Shown here piece after piece: positions 8,926-15,897 of a stretch of DNA of 64,000 bases; position 1 is the stretch's first letter; the number at the start of each line of letters is the position of its first letter. The notes beneath the pieces were generated by a model, which was given only the letters and a program-made list of their open reading frames with translations, was not told the origin of the DNA and made no database searches. Position numbers and translations under genes: made by a program. The stretch is from SIG565 sp045651765 (GTDB lineage Bacteria; Bacillota; Clostridia; Oscillospirales; Acutalibacteraceae), in assembly GCA_045651765.1 (NCBI GenBank), contig JAZRSY010000003.1, forward strand, positions 68,001 through 132,000. Direction: 5' to 3'.

Positions 8926-9825
8926 TTAGTCCTCCTGTGCTACATCGCCTGCATATTCTACAAAAATATCGTTGAGGGAAGGTTCATAAACCTTTACCTC
9001 GTCAATATCATAAGTTTCTACAAGACGAGTCATAGTAGCTTTCTTTTCGGAGGGCGAGCCCAAGCGAATCATTAAATCACCATTGTCCATAACGGTACAG
9101 GAAGAACCAAAATCAGCTATGATTGCATCGGGTGTTTCTGTTTTTACAACCAAGCGGTCACGGGGATAGTCACGCTTGATATCGTGCAAATCTCCATGAA
9201 GAGCAACAACACCGTTATTAAGGATCGCAATGCTGTCGCAGAATTCTTCTATGTAGCTCATTTGATGGCTGGAGAAAAGAACGATCTTGCCCTTCGCAAT
9301 CTGTTCCTTAACCACATCCTTTAAGAGCATTGCATTTACAGGGTCAAGACCCGAAAAAGGCTCGTCAAGAATAATGATGTCTGGATCGTGAGCAAGAGCA
9401 GTAATAAGCTGAATTTTCTGCTGATTACCTTTTGAGAGAGTTTCGAGCTTCTTGTTGCGATACTCGGTCATACCAAGACGACCAAGCCAATAGTCGATTG
9501 ATTGCACAGCTGCCTTATGGCTCATTCCTTTCAGCTCTGCAAAATAGGTAAGCTGATCAATGATAATCTTCTTCGGATACAAGCCTCTTTCTTCGGGAAG
9601 ATAGCCGATGCCAATTTTGTTGTAATTAATAGGTTGACCATCGATCAGCACTTCACCGCTGTTTGCAGGAAATACATCCATCAAGATTCGAATAGACGTT
9701 GTTTTGCCGGCGCCGTTTCTGCCGAGCAAGCCAAAGGCTTTGCCGCCCTCTGCTTTGAATGAAACTCCGGTGAGGACTTTTTTCTCGCCAAAGGATTTTT
9801 CTATGTTTTTGAGTTCCAATACCAT
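8926..9825 (-). CDS. ABC transporter ATP-binding protein (NatA-like)
   Basis: Cytosolic ATPase subunit for the adjacent permease. Walker A GLLGRNGAGKTT, Q-loop GYLPEERGLYPK, signature LSKGNQQKIQ, Walker B IIILDEPFSGLDP and the H-loop FSSHQM are all intact. The C-terminal 80 residues form the extra domain typical of NatA/YhaQ ATPases (DUF4162-like). RBS AGGAGG precedes the ATG by 7 nt and overlaps the stop of a putative leader peptide. An intrinsic terminator just upstream (9842-9869) and a competing hairpin suggest the operon is controlled by attenuation. Confidence 0.9.
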   Translation of the reverse strand: MVLELKNIEKSFGEKKVLTGVSFKAEGGKAFGLLGRNGAGKTTSIRILMDVFPANSGEVLIDGQPINYNKIGIGYLPEERGLYPKKIIIDQLTYFAELKGMSHKAAVQSIDYWLGRLGMTEYRNKKLETLSKGNQQKIQLITALAHDPDIIILDEPFSGLDPVNAMLLKDVVKEQIAKGKIVLFSSHQMSYIEEFCDSIAILNNGVVALHGDLHDIKRDYPRDRLVVKTETPDAIIADFGSSCTVMDNGDLMIRLGSPSEKKATMTRLVETYDIDEVKVYEPSLNDIFVEYAGDVAQED

Positions 9826-9836
9826 TTTTTTACCTC

Positions 9837-9899
9837 CTAATAAAAAAGTGCGCAGCCAAAACTACGCACCGAAAAACGTAGCCTGATCTGTTGCGACAC
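9837..9899 (-). CDS. Putative 20-residue leader peptide of the ABC operon
   Basis: Starts at GTG (9899) with GGAG 6 nt upstream and encodes MSQQIRLRFSVRSFGCALFY. Its stop codon TAG overlaps the AGGAGG of the ABC ATPase gene, and its 3' half is the terminator stem itself. Ribosome stalling on this ORF would block the terminator, as in attenuators of drug-efflux ABC genes such as Bacillus bmrCD. The reading frame and signals are seen; expression is inferred. Confidence 0.45.
   Translation of the reverse strand: MSQQIRLRFSVRSFGCALFY
9842..9869 (-). terminator. Attenuator terminator before ABC ATPase gene
   Basis: Minus strand GTGCGTAG...CTGCGCAC followed by six T's, ending about 8 nt before the RBS. 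An alternative stem CTACG/CGTAG (9864-9882 region) shares the CGTAG arm and would act as antiterminator. Confidence 0.6.
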
Positions 9900-9990
9900 A
9901 GTTCACTCCAAACAGGAAATGATATCAAGGCATACATTTTTACCAATAGTATGCCTGTTCAGAGTAATATTAAACTGTGCCGCATTTGGT

Positions 9991-10019
9991 ATTATATCAT
10001 AAAACAGAAAATAACGCAA
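9991..10019 (-). promoter_or_regulatory. Promoter of the attenuated ABC operon
   Basis: Minus strand -35 TTGCGT (10014-10019), 17-nt spacer, -10 TATAAT (9991-9996). TTTTATGATATAAT is shared with the other island-A promoters. It leaves a leader of about 160 nt before the ABC start, with an inverted repeat AGGCATAC/GTATGCCT at about 9928-9956. Confidence 0.65.
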
Positions 10020-10130
10020 TACCAATCAAGTGATATTGTACTATCATTTACCGCCTTATTTATTATTTTAGAAACGAATGGTCTCAAACCGTTATAAGGA
10101 GCAAAAGCATTATAGCAAATATCGAATTTA

Positions 10131-10190
10131 TTTCAAGTCCTCCCCAAATGGAGTTTTGGGGTAATGATATCTTTTGAGTTTCACTTGAAA
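10131..10190. repeat. Structured boundary element, copy 2
   Basis: Outer arms TTTCAAGT (10131-10138) and ACTTGAAA (10183-10190); inner stem CCCCAAA/TTTGGGG (10142-10162 region). Aligns with 7521-7581, with compensating changes in both stems. Confidence 0.55.
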
Positions 10191-10202
10191 AATGGCACAA
10201 AA

Positions 10203-10235
10203 AAAACCCAGAAACCGCCTAGGTTTCTGGGTTTT
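10203..10235 (-). terminator. Terminator hairpin of an apparently empty unit
   Basis: 14-bp stem AAAACCCAGAAACC with complement, 5-nt loop, T-run. The tail motif copy 3 is attached at 10237, but no intact gene lies upstream on the minus strand. Confidence 0.75.
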
Positions 10236-10236
10236 C

Positions 10237-10270
10237 CGCACCGATATCTAAATCGGTTCGCAATGTTGGT
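10237..10270 (-). repeat. Island-A 3' tail motif, copy 3
   Basis: Nearly identical over about 30 bases (CCGATATCTAAATCGGTTCG, then CAATGTTGG on the plus strand) to the right part of copy 2 at 7631-7660. Confidence 0.7.
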
Positions 10271-10498
10271 TGCAGAGGCTGGATATTTTGTCAATAACGT
10301 CATAAATTACTCTTAAGACTCCTCCTCTTGCGGTACCCGAAGTTCATTACGGCTTGGGGCGCCTATGAACTTCGACCGCGGTGCTTCGTTTTGCTCGCTG
10401 TATCGTCCACTGGACGCGCTCGCAACCTCACCCAACGAGCCACGCTCTCCGGCCTCAACCTGAAGCCGCCGGTCTAACCTGACTTACATAACCAAAAA
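10271..10498. other. GC-rich non-coding insert, origin unknown
   Basis: About 230 bases clearly richer in G+C than the surroundings. No ORF with a plausible start and RBS is visible on either strand. It contains a 10-bp inverted repeat (GAAGTTCATT/ATGAACTTC, about 10340-10374) and lies exactly between two tail/terminator modules, where an island-A gene would be expected. It may be a decayed cassette or the remains of a mobile element. Confidence 0.5.
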
Positions 10499-10524
10499 GA
10501 AAAGACACCCGATTGGGTGTCTTT
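10499..10524 (-). terminator. Terminator of the lipoprotein gene
   Basis: AAAGACACCC pairs with GGGTGTCTTT around GATT. Confidence 0.75.
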
Positions 10525-10530
10525 CGTTTT

Positions 10531-10555
10531 GGCATGTCGCACCGATTTATATATC
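10531..10555 (-). repeat. Island-A 3' tail motif, copy 4
   Basis: Minus strand GATATATAAATCGGTGCGAC then ATGCC, between the lipoprotein stop and its hairpin. Confidence 0.65.
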
Positions 10556-10585
10556 TTTTTAAACTCTCCGACAAACTATAATTTG

Positions 10586-10948
10586 TCAATTTGTTTTCAT
10601 GTCCACTAAAACCGCATCTTCTACGGAAAAGTAGTCATTCAAATCACTGCTGATACCAGCAGCCAAGTATGCTTGCTCAAATGAAATGGTTTCTTGATTG
10701 CTCAGATATACAAAAGTTGAATCAACAGCCGCGTTGGGCATTCTGCCGCTGATTTCTAACCTATACTTGTATATATGCCCATCACATTTCCAAGAACCAT
10801 CACTCAGTTCATAGTATGTTTTTAAATCGCTTTCTATTGTTTTGACTTGCTCGGGAGTTTGCTTGCCACAACCAATCAAGCATAATAAGAAAGCCGTCAT
10901 AAGGATAAAACTAACTATCTTTTTTATATTAATACACTCCTTTGCCAA
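10586..10948 (-). CDS. Small lipoprotein, unknown
   Basis: 120 residues. Signal peptide IVSFILMTAFLLCLIGC ends in a lipobox (L-I-G-C), so the mature protein would be lipid-anchored on the outer face of the membrane at the Cys near residue 27. The mature 93 residues hold no motif I recognise. In-frame starts are close together; AAGGAG lies 8 nt before an ATT/ATG cluster, so the exact start is uncertain. Single-gene unit in island A, with the shared promoter module upstream and the shared tail downstream. Confidence 0.7.
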   Translation of the reverse strand: MAKECINIKKIVSFILMTAFLLCLIGCGKQTPEQVKTIESDLKTYYELSDGSWKCDGHIYKYRLEISGRMPNAAVDSTFVYLSNQETISFEQAYLAAGISSDLNDYFSVEDAVLVDMKTN

Positions 10949-10962
10949 ATTCTTATTTATTG

Positions 10963-10988
10963 AACTGATTATATCATAAAATTTTAAA
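10963..10988 (-). promoter_or_regulatory. Island-A promoter module, copy 2
   Basis: 26 bases identical to 7465-7490, with TATAAT -10 on the minus strand; drives the lipoprotein gene. Confidence 0.6.
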
Positions 10989-11045
10989 CTTTTCTACTAC
11001 TATTGATTTAAGATTTAGTTCAAGTTCTGTCAAAATTATAACAAG

Positions 11046-11083
11046 AAAAATCCACATTCACCTTTTGGTGAATGTGGATTTTT
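11046..11083 (-). terminator. Terminator of the cytidine deaminase unit
   Basis: AATCCACATTCACC pairs with GGTGAATGTGGATT; T-runs on both sides. The CACCTTTTGGTG core is shared with 6669-6702. Confidence 0.85.
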
Positions 11084-11084
11084 T

Positions 11085-11110
11085 GGCAAGTTGCACCGAA
11101 AAAGATATCG
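11085..11110 (-). repeat. Island-A 3' tail motif, copy 5
   Basis: Minus strand GATATCTTTTTCGGTGCAAC then TTGCC, following the deaminase stop; same as the left half of copy 2. Confidence 0.65.
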
Positions 11111-11118
11111 TGCACATT

Positions 11119-11529
11119 TTATACAATTACGGGTTTCCAAGCGAATGGAATTAAATCTTTTATATCAACCTTGATCATTTCGTTGTCATCATTATTCAAA
11201 ATCACTTTAATGTCATGGCAATACTCTACAAGCATCTGACGGCAGTTGCCACAAGGAGCGACCAGGCAGTTTGGTGCTTTATCGTGAACGGCGACTATTG
11301 TATCGAATTCTCGTTCACCTGCCGAAATCGCCATACCTATTGTAATATATTCAGCACAAGAACCGTGAATGCCGTCACAATTAACGCCGCTATACACCTT
11401 ACCGTTTTTGCAACGGATTGCCGCGCCAACAGTATGATTATAAATACCATCATCAAAATTGTTTTCTAATGTTTTCAGAGCGATTTTGATGAGTTCTTTA
11501 TCTTGTTCGGTAATTTCGTAAAATGTCAT
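11119..11529 (-). CDS. Cytidine deaminase family protein
   Basis: 136 residues with the zinc-dependent deaminase motifs SCAEY (His/Cys ligand plus proton-shuttle Glu) and PCGNCRQ (two Cys ligands). Length and the short N-terminal helix match single-domain cytidine deaminases and the related blasticidin-S deaminases; the AEY form and the lack of a typical CDD substrate loop leave the precise substrate open. Expected role is pyrimidine salvage or nucleoside-analogue detoxification in the cytosol. The start codon overlaps the four-helix-bundle gene stop by 4 nt (ATGA), so the two are co-translated. Confidence 0.85.
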   Translation of the reverse strand: MTFYEITEQDKELIKIALKTLENNFDDGIYNHTVGAAIRCKNGKVYSGVNCDGIHGSCAEYITIGMAISAGEREFDTIVAVHDKAPNCLVAPCGNCRQMLVEYCHDIKVILNNDDNEMIKVDIKDLIPFAWKPVIV

Positions 11530-11873
11530 TTCATATTCTCCTTGGCGGTGTTAATGGAAGAAATCAAAATTCGTTTAACCTCGGTACAATTATCAAGCAA
11601 AGTTTTATCGTTATAATATCCGCTTTCCAAAAGCAACTCGATCCAATATTCAGTTTCAGAGCACTCTTTTAATGCAATTTGCAATTTGGCAATAAAATCA
11701 GCCTTTCCGTGAGCGTAAAAAGCCTCTCTTATGTTTGCGCCAATACTTGTTCCTGAACGCAAAAATTGATTGATAAGAGCAGACTCACACTTTGCCACTC
11801 TTAACTCCTTGCATACCTTTATCACATCAAGCGCAAACGCTTTTGATTTTATCATTAACGGACTTTCCTTCAT
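11526..11873 (-). CDS. Four-helix-bundle protein (S23/IVP family)
   Basis: 115 residues, all-helical, with the family's 'LRSGTSIGANIREA' and 'IALKECSETEYWIELLLESGYY' segments. Relatives are encoded in 23S rRNA intervening sequences, as Avd in diversity-generating retroelements, or as free-standing genes of unknown function. They form pentameric bundles that bind nucleic acid. AGGTG spaced 6 nt from ATG at 11873 sets the start. It is coupled to a cytidine deaminase, an unusual partner. No reverse transcriptase or rRNA insert is nearby, so its role here is unknown. Confidence 0.88.
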   Translation of the reverse strand: MKESPLMIKSKAFALDVIKVCKELRVAKCESALINQFLRSGTSIGANIREAFYAHGKADFIAKLQIALKECSETEYWIELLLESGYYNDKTLLDNCTEVKRILISSINTAKENMK

Positions 11874-11914
11874 CACTATCACCTCTTGAACCTATTGAAA
11901 AAGCAAGGCAAAGC

Positions 11915-12013
11915 CTTGCAAAACACTTCTTCACTATTCACTATTACCTATTACCTCCAAAAATCTTCTCGGACGGATTTAGTGAAAAGTGAAGAGTGAA
12001 AAGTGAAAAAGTA
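11915..12013. repeat. Simple-repeat inverted pair (ATTCACT type)
   Basis: Heptamer-like units TTCACTATTCACTATTACC around 11928-11956 face the inverted units GTGAAAAGTGAAGAGTGAAA at 11980-12010, so the two arms can fold on each other. Related sequence occurs at 57083-57180, 59165-59200 and 60600-60700. Confidence 0.6.
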
Positions 12014-12046
12014 AAACCTTCCCGAACTTCGTCCGAGAAGGTTTTT
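12014..12046 (-). terminator. Terminator hairpin after tRNA-fMet
   Basis: AAAACCTTC pairs with GAAGGTTTT, with an imperfect inner stem containing CGGACGAAG. The loop side (CTTCTCGGACG) recurs at 11964-11976. Confidence 0.6.
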
Positions 12047-12048
12047 GG

Positions 12049-12121
<73 letters not shown>

Positions 12122-12152
12122 ATATATTAGGCGCTTTTTTGAGCGCCTATAT

Positions 12153-12181
12153 ATTATACTACAACTAATATGCTTTTGCAA
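12153..12181 (-). promoter_or_regulatory. Promoter of tRNA-fMet
   Basis: Minus strand -35 TTGCAA (12176-12181), 17-nt spacer, -10 TATAAT (12153-12158). A short hairpin AGGCGC/GCGCCT lies between it and the tRNA. Confidence 0.6.
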
Positions 12182-12191
12182 GTGCTTTTTA

Positions 12192-13010
12192 TTACTTTTT
12201 TAAAATTTTTTCTAATACAAAGCAAACTGCAAAAATAAATAAATTTATAAGCACTATGCTGGAGCCGGGCGAAGTGCCTAATATAAGCGATAAAACCATG
12301 CCGCCCAAGAAGCCGATTAGTGCAATTGCGGCTGAGGTTATTATAACCGATTTATAGCATTTTGATACACGCGAAGCTGACAATACCGGGAAAATTATTA
12401 GGCTTGAAATTAGCAAGGCGCCCATCATGCGCATACCTATTACCACAGTGGCGGCAGTAAGACAGGCAAGCAAGGTTGTGTAAAAACCTGTTTTAATGCC
12501 GGTTGCTTTGGCAAAATCTTCGTCGAATGTAACCGAAAACAGTTTATTATAAAAAACTGCATATAAAAGCAGCACAACTATTGCTACGGTTACGGTAATA
12601 ATCATATCTTGGTTGCTTACAGTATAAATACTGCCAAACATATAGCTGCTGATATCAATATTGCCGCCACCCGAAAGTTTTACGGCAGTATAGCCAATTG
12701 CCAAGGCCGAGCTTGAAATCAGTGCGGTTGCGGCATCGCCCTTTATTTTACTGTTTTTGTCAATTTTAAGCAACAAAAAGGCCGCTAAAATAACAACGGG
12801 TATTGCAACATAAAGTGGGGTGAAACCCAAACTTAAAGCCACCGCGCTTGCGCCAAAACTAACATGAGAAAGACCGTCGCCAATCATGGAAAAGCGTTTG
12901 AGCACCAAGCTAACACCCAAAAGTGCCGCACAAATCGAAACCAAAACGCCTATTATTAACGCATTTATGAAAAAATCATACGCAAATAGTGTTGATAAAA
13001 AATCAATCAT
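12192..13010 (-). CDS. znuB: Metal (zinc-type) ABC transporter permease
   Basis: 272 residues with about eight transmembrane helices, ABC-3 family. SLVLKRFSMIGDGLSHVSFGASA and the AGRMMGALLISSLIIFPVLSASRV-like stretch are typical of ZnuB/MntB permeases. It moves the metal delivered by the binding protein through the membrane. The start overlaps the ATPase gene by 8 nt. Zinc is inferred from the His-rich partner protein; manganese cannot be excluded. Confidence 0.88.
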   Translation of the reverse strand: MIDFLSTLFAYDFFINALIIGVLVSICAALLGVSLVLKRFSMIGDGLSHVSFGASAVALSLGFTPLYVAIPVVILAAFLLLKIDKNSKIKGDAATALISSSALAIGYTAVKLSGGGNIDISSYMFGSIYTVSNQDMIITVTVAIVVLLLYAVFYNKLFSVTFDEDFAKATGIKTGFYTTLLACLTAATVVIGMRMMGALLISSLIIFPVLSASRVSKCYKSVIITSAAIALIGFLGGMVLSLILGTSPGSSIVLINLFIFAVCFVLEKILKK

Positions 13011-13710
13011 GGTGGTGGCCCTCCTCTAGCATTATTTTGCCAAGCGGAGAATTAACATATTCTTTAGTGCTGCCGTAGTAATGACTGTTGTGGCTTAAAT
13101 GCAAAATATTATTGGCGTATTTTATAGCACAATGAATATCGTGTGAAATCATAATAATTGTGTAACCGCCGGCTTTAAGCTGCTCTAAAATCTCGAAAAA
13201 ATCGGCAATTGCTAATGGGTCTAAGGCGTTTAGGGGCTCGTCCAACAACAACACCCCGTTCGAAGCTGCCAATGCTCTGCCCAAAAGCACTCGTTGTTTT
13301 TGGCCGCCCGAAAGTTCTTTAAACGGTTTGTTTTTAATATCGGTAATGTGTAGTTGCTCTAAAATTTTATTAGCCTTGGTTTTTTGCCCCTTTTTAAAAA
13401 ACGGGATTATAGCCGAAGAATTCAAAAAACCCGACATTATAATTTCGTAAACACTTGCAGGAAAATCGGCCTTTATTTCTACCTGTTGGGGCAAATAGCC
13501 AATTTTATTTTTTATTTTTTTATTAACCTCTATGCTGCCTTTTGTGGCTTCACTTAGACCTAAAAGCAGGCGCATAAGGGTTGATTTTCCTGTTCCGTTT
13601 TCGCCTATTATGTTTAAAAATTCGCCGCTTTTAACGGTAAAGTTAATGTCTTCAAGCACATTTATGCCCGAAAATCTTTTATAAAGATTTTTTACCTTTA
13701 TTAATTCCAT
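13003..13710 (-). CDS. znuC: Metal ABC transporter ATP-binding protein
   Basis: 235-residue ABC ATPase of the importer. Walker A GENGTGKSTLM, Q-loop GYLPQQ, signature LSGGQKQRV, Walker B VLLLDEPLNALDP and switch His ISHDI are intact. Middle gene of the three-gene unit, overlapping both neighbours by 1-8 nt, so subunit ratio is likely set by translational coupling. Confidence 0.92.
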   Translation of the reverse strand: MELIKVKNLYKRFSGINVLEDINFTVKSGEFLNIIGENGTGKSTLMRLLLGLSEATKGSIEVNKKIKNKIGYLPQQVEIKADFPASVYEIIMSGFLNSSAIIPFFKKGQKTKANKILEQLHITDIKNKPFKELSGGQKQRVLLGRALAASNGVLLLDEPLNALDPLAIADFFEILEQLKAGGYTIIMISHDIHCAIKYANNILHLSHNSHYYGSTKEYVNSPLGKIMLEEGHHHD

Positions 13711-14615
13711 TAATTTAGCCCTTCCTTTAATGCCTGCCTGTTGCGAGCCATAATATCTAAATAAGTAACCTTATTGTTAAAATCGTTAATACTTATATTG
13801 TGAAACGAGTGCAGTTCTATAACCTTAGCGCCGGTGTTTTCGGCAACCGTATTAGCCAAAAAACTGCTTGAAAGTTCGGTTGCAAACACCGCTTTTGCCT
13901 TGTTTTCTTTAACACTGTTTATTAAGTTTGTTACGGTTAATAAATCGGCATCGGTATCTTTAGCGCAGCCCGAAAAAGCAGAAATATGGCCAAGGCCGTA
14001 ATATTCCGCAAAATATTCATAGGGAAATCTGTCGGGCACTATTAATGTTTTTAGGCGACTGTTTTCAACAACATCTTTGGTTTTTTGCGCTTCTTCGTTA
14101 ATTTTGTTAATATAATTATTGGCGTTTTCTTCATAAATTGCCGCATTTGTTTTATCAATTTGGCATATTTTATTTTTAATTTGTTCCACCATTATTATTG
14201 CATTTTGGGGGGATGTCCAATAATGCTCGTCGGGGTGGGAATGATGATGGTCGTGTGAATGGGAATGTGTTTCGGTTAAAAAATCGGCTATTTTTAGCGA
14301 ATTTTGTGTGCTAACCGATTCTAAAATTTTATTTACCCAATTTTCTGATTCGCCGCCAATATAAACAAACAAATTGCTGTTCGCAATATCCACAATGTTT
14401 TTGGCAGTGGGTTCAAAGGCATGAAGGTCGCTGCCGGGGGGTAAAATTAAATCCACCACCCCTAAATTACCGGCAACCGCTGTGGCAAAATCATAAACCG
14501 AAATGCAAGAGGCCGTAATTTTTAATTTTTTGGGTGCAACATTGTTGGCCCCGCAGCCTGAAAACACAAGGCATAGGCACAGGCAAAAAACCAAAATAAT
14601 ATTAAATTTTTTCAT
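13710..14615 (-). CDS. znuA: Zinc-type substrate-binding lipoprotein (ZnuA/AdcA-like)
   Basis: 301 residues: lipoprotein signal peptide with lipobox SGC near residue 22, then a cluster A-I periplasmic-binding fold. PGSDLHAFEPTAKNIVDI holds the first metal His, a His-rich loop (THSHSHDHHHSHPDEHYW, about residues 142-158) and YWTSPQNAIIM follow; the loop is a hallmark of zinc rather than manganese binders. It captures zinc outside the membrane and hands it to the permease. First gene of the operon, with a good promoter at 14644-14672 and RBS GGGAGG. No clear Zur palindrome was seen. Confidence 0.88.
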   Translation of the reverse strand: MKKFNIILVFCLCLCLVFSGCGANNVAPKKLKITASCISVYDFATAVAGNLGVVDLILPPGSDLHAFEPTAKNIVDIANSNLFVYIGGESENWVNKILESVSTQNSLKIADFLTETHSHSHDHHHSHPDEHYWTSPQNAIIMVEQIKNKICQIDKTNAAIYEENANNYINKINEEAQKTKDVVENSRLKTLIVPDRFPYEYFAEYYGLGHISAFSGCAKDTDADLLTVTNLINSVKENKAKAVFATELSSSFLANTVAENTGAKVIELHSFHNISINDFNNKVTYLDIMARNRQALKEGLN

Positions 14616-14643
14616 GCCTACACCTCCCTTTTAATAATAATTA

Positions 14644-14672
14644 ATTTTACTATATTGAAAATAAAATGTCAA
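14644..14672 (-). promoter_or_regulatory. Promoter of the zinc transporter operon
   Basis: Minus strand -35 TTGACA (14667-14672), 17-nt spacer, -10 TAAAAT (14644-14649). Confidence 0.7.
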
Positions 14673-14680
14673 ATAATATA

Positions 14681-14711
14681 AAAACACCCCGTAATAAAAC
14701 GGGGTGTTTTT
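14681..14711. terminator. Terminator downstream of rubrerythrin
   Basis: AAAACACCCCG pairs with CGGGGTGTTTT (loop TAATAAAA); T-run on both sides. Confidence 0.85.
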
Positions 14712-14722
14712 AAAAACTTAAA

Positions 14723-15265
14723 TTAATAATTTTCGGCGTGAATTTCAAAATAAGCTTGTGGATGAACACAAACGGGGCAAACATCGGGTGCTTTCATGCC
14801 TACAACGATGTGGCCGCAATTACGGCATTCCCAAACCTTAACCTCGCTTTTTTCGAACACTTTTTTAGCCTCTACATTAGAAAGTAATGCTCTGTAACGC
14901 TCTTCGTGAGCCTTTTCTATAGCGGCAACACCACGGAACTGCACGGCTAATTCGTGGAAGCCTTCTTCGTCGGCCTCTTTGGCCATACGGTCGTACATAT
15001 CGGTCCATTCATAATTTTCGCCGTCGGCTGCGGCAACAAGATTTTGGGCGGTATCGCCAATTTCATTTAATGCTTTAAGCCATAATTTTGCGTGCTCTTT
15101 TTCGTTGTCGGCTGTTTTTAAAAACAAAGCGGCAATTTGCTCGAACCCTTGTTTTTTAGCAACCGATGCATAATAGGTATACCTATTTCTTGCTTTGGAT
15201 TCGCCGGCATATGCTTCCCATAAATTTTTTTCGGTTTTGGTGCCTTCGTATTTATTTTTTCCCAT
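14723..15265 (-). CDS. rbr: Rubrerythrin
   Basis: Cytosolic peroxide-reducing non-haem iron protein of anaerobes. An N-terminal ferritin-like four-helix bundle carries the di-iron ligands ([34 protein letters not shown]), and the C-terminal rubredoxin-like domain has CRNCG and CPVC pairs for the electron-donating iron. 180 residues is close to standard. Monocistronic, with its own promoter, divergent from the shikimate-kinase-like gene. Confidence 0.95.
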   Translation of the reverse strand: MGKNKYEGTKTEKNLWEAYAGESKARNRYTYYASVAKKQGFEQIAALFLKTADNEKEHAKLWLKALNEIGDTAQNLVAAADGENYEWTDMYDRMAKEADEEGFHELAVQFRGVAAIEKAHEERYRALLSNVEAKKVFEKSEVKVWECRNCGHIVVGMKAPDVCPVCVHPQAYFEIHAENY

Positions 15266-15299
15266 AATAACAACTCCTTAAAATTTATTTGCTGTTTTA

Positions 15300-15328
15300 A
15301 TTATATTTATTATTAACCAAAAAATCAA
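15300..15328 (-). promoter_or_regulatory. Promoter of rubrerythrin
   Basis: Minus strand -35 TTGATT (15323-15328), 17-nt spacer, -10 TATAAT (15300-15305). Confidence 0.65.
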
Positions 15329-15336
15329 TATTATAA

Positions 15337-15364
15337 TTGATTTTTTTATAAAAAAATGTATAAT
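15337..15364 (+). promoter_or_regulatory. Promoter of shikimate-kinase-like gene
   Basis: -35 TTGATT (15337-15342), 16-nt spacer, -10 TATAAT (15359-15364). Confidence 0.6.
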
Positions 15365-15379
15365 ATTATTGGTGATTAA

Positions 15380-15880
15380 ATGAATATAATTTTAATTGGT
15401 ATGCCGGGTTGTGGCAAAAGCACCATTGGTGTTATTTTAGCAAAAACCCTGCTTTTAGATTTTTTAGATACCGACCTTATAATTCAAAATAAATATGGTA
15501 AGGCTTTATATCAGATAATAAATGATTTAGGCACTAATGAATTTAAAAGCATTGAGAACAACATTTTAAGCCAAATCGAGTGCGAAAACTGCGTTATTGC
15601 AACAGGTGGCAGTGCAGTTTATGGCAAAAAAGGCATGCAAAACCTTAAAAAACGCGGCAAAACCGTTTATTTGAAACTGCCCGAAACCGAAATTGAAAAC
15701 AGACTTAACAACATTAAAACCCGTGGTATTGTTATGGAAAAAGGTCGCAACATTAAAGAACTTTATTTAGAAAGAACACCGCTTTACGAAAAATACGCCG
15801 ATATTACGGTGGATTGCAGCGGTATTACCACCGAAGAATGTGTGGAAAAAATTATTGAAAAATTAAAAGCAGATGCTTAA
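15380..15880 (+). CDS. aroK: Shikimate kinase family protein
   Basis: 166-residue P-loop kinase: Walker A GMPGCGKST, DTD after strand 2 (substrate/Mg region) and ATGGSAV in the place of the GGG substrate loop. Family role is ATP-dependent phosphorylation of shikimate for aromatic amino acids. Three positions differ from classical AroK: the substrate-binding Arg in 'FR..E' is Lys (EFKSIE), GGG is GGS and the lid RPLL is RGIV. No other aro gene is adjacent. It may be a shikimate kinase variant or an enzyme for another small substrate. The lid segment 'RGIVMEKGRNIKELY' is typical of this Clostridial subgroup as I remember it. Confidence 0.78.
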   Translation: MNIILIGMPGCGKSTIGVILAKTLLLDFLDTDLIIQNKYGKALYQIINDLGTNEFKSIENNILSQIECENCVIATGGSAVYGKKGMQNLKKRGKTVYLKLPETEIENRLNNIKTRGIVMEKGRNIKELYLERTPLYEKYADITVDCSGITTEECVEKIIEKLKADA

Positions 15881-15897
15881 AGCATCTGCTTTTTTTA
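15866..15897. terminator. Terminator between aroK-like gene and argF
   Basis: AGCAGATGCT/AGCATCTGCT stem followed by seven T's; overlaps the gene end and serves the convergent arg operon on the other strand. Confidence 0.85.

Noticed and set aside
6660..11110. Integron-type attC sites for island A
   Set aside because: One tail copy contains GTTGAAC (fits GTTRRRY), but the other copies do not, there is no matching RYYYAAC partner, and no integrase is in view.
15300..15364. PerR or Fur box between rubrerythrin and aroK-like gene
   Set aside because: The region is AT-rich, but I could not find a 7-1-7 type palindrome with confidence.
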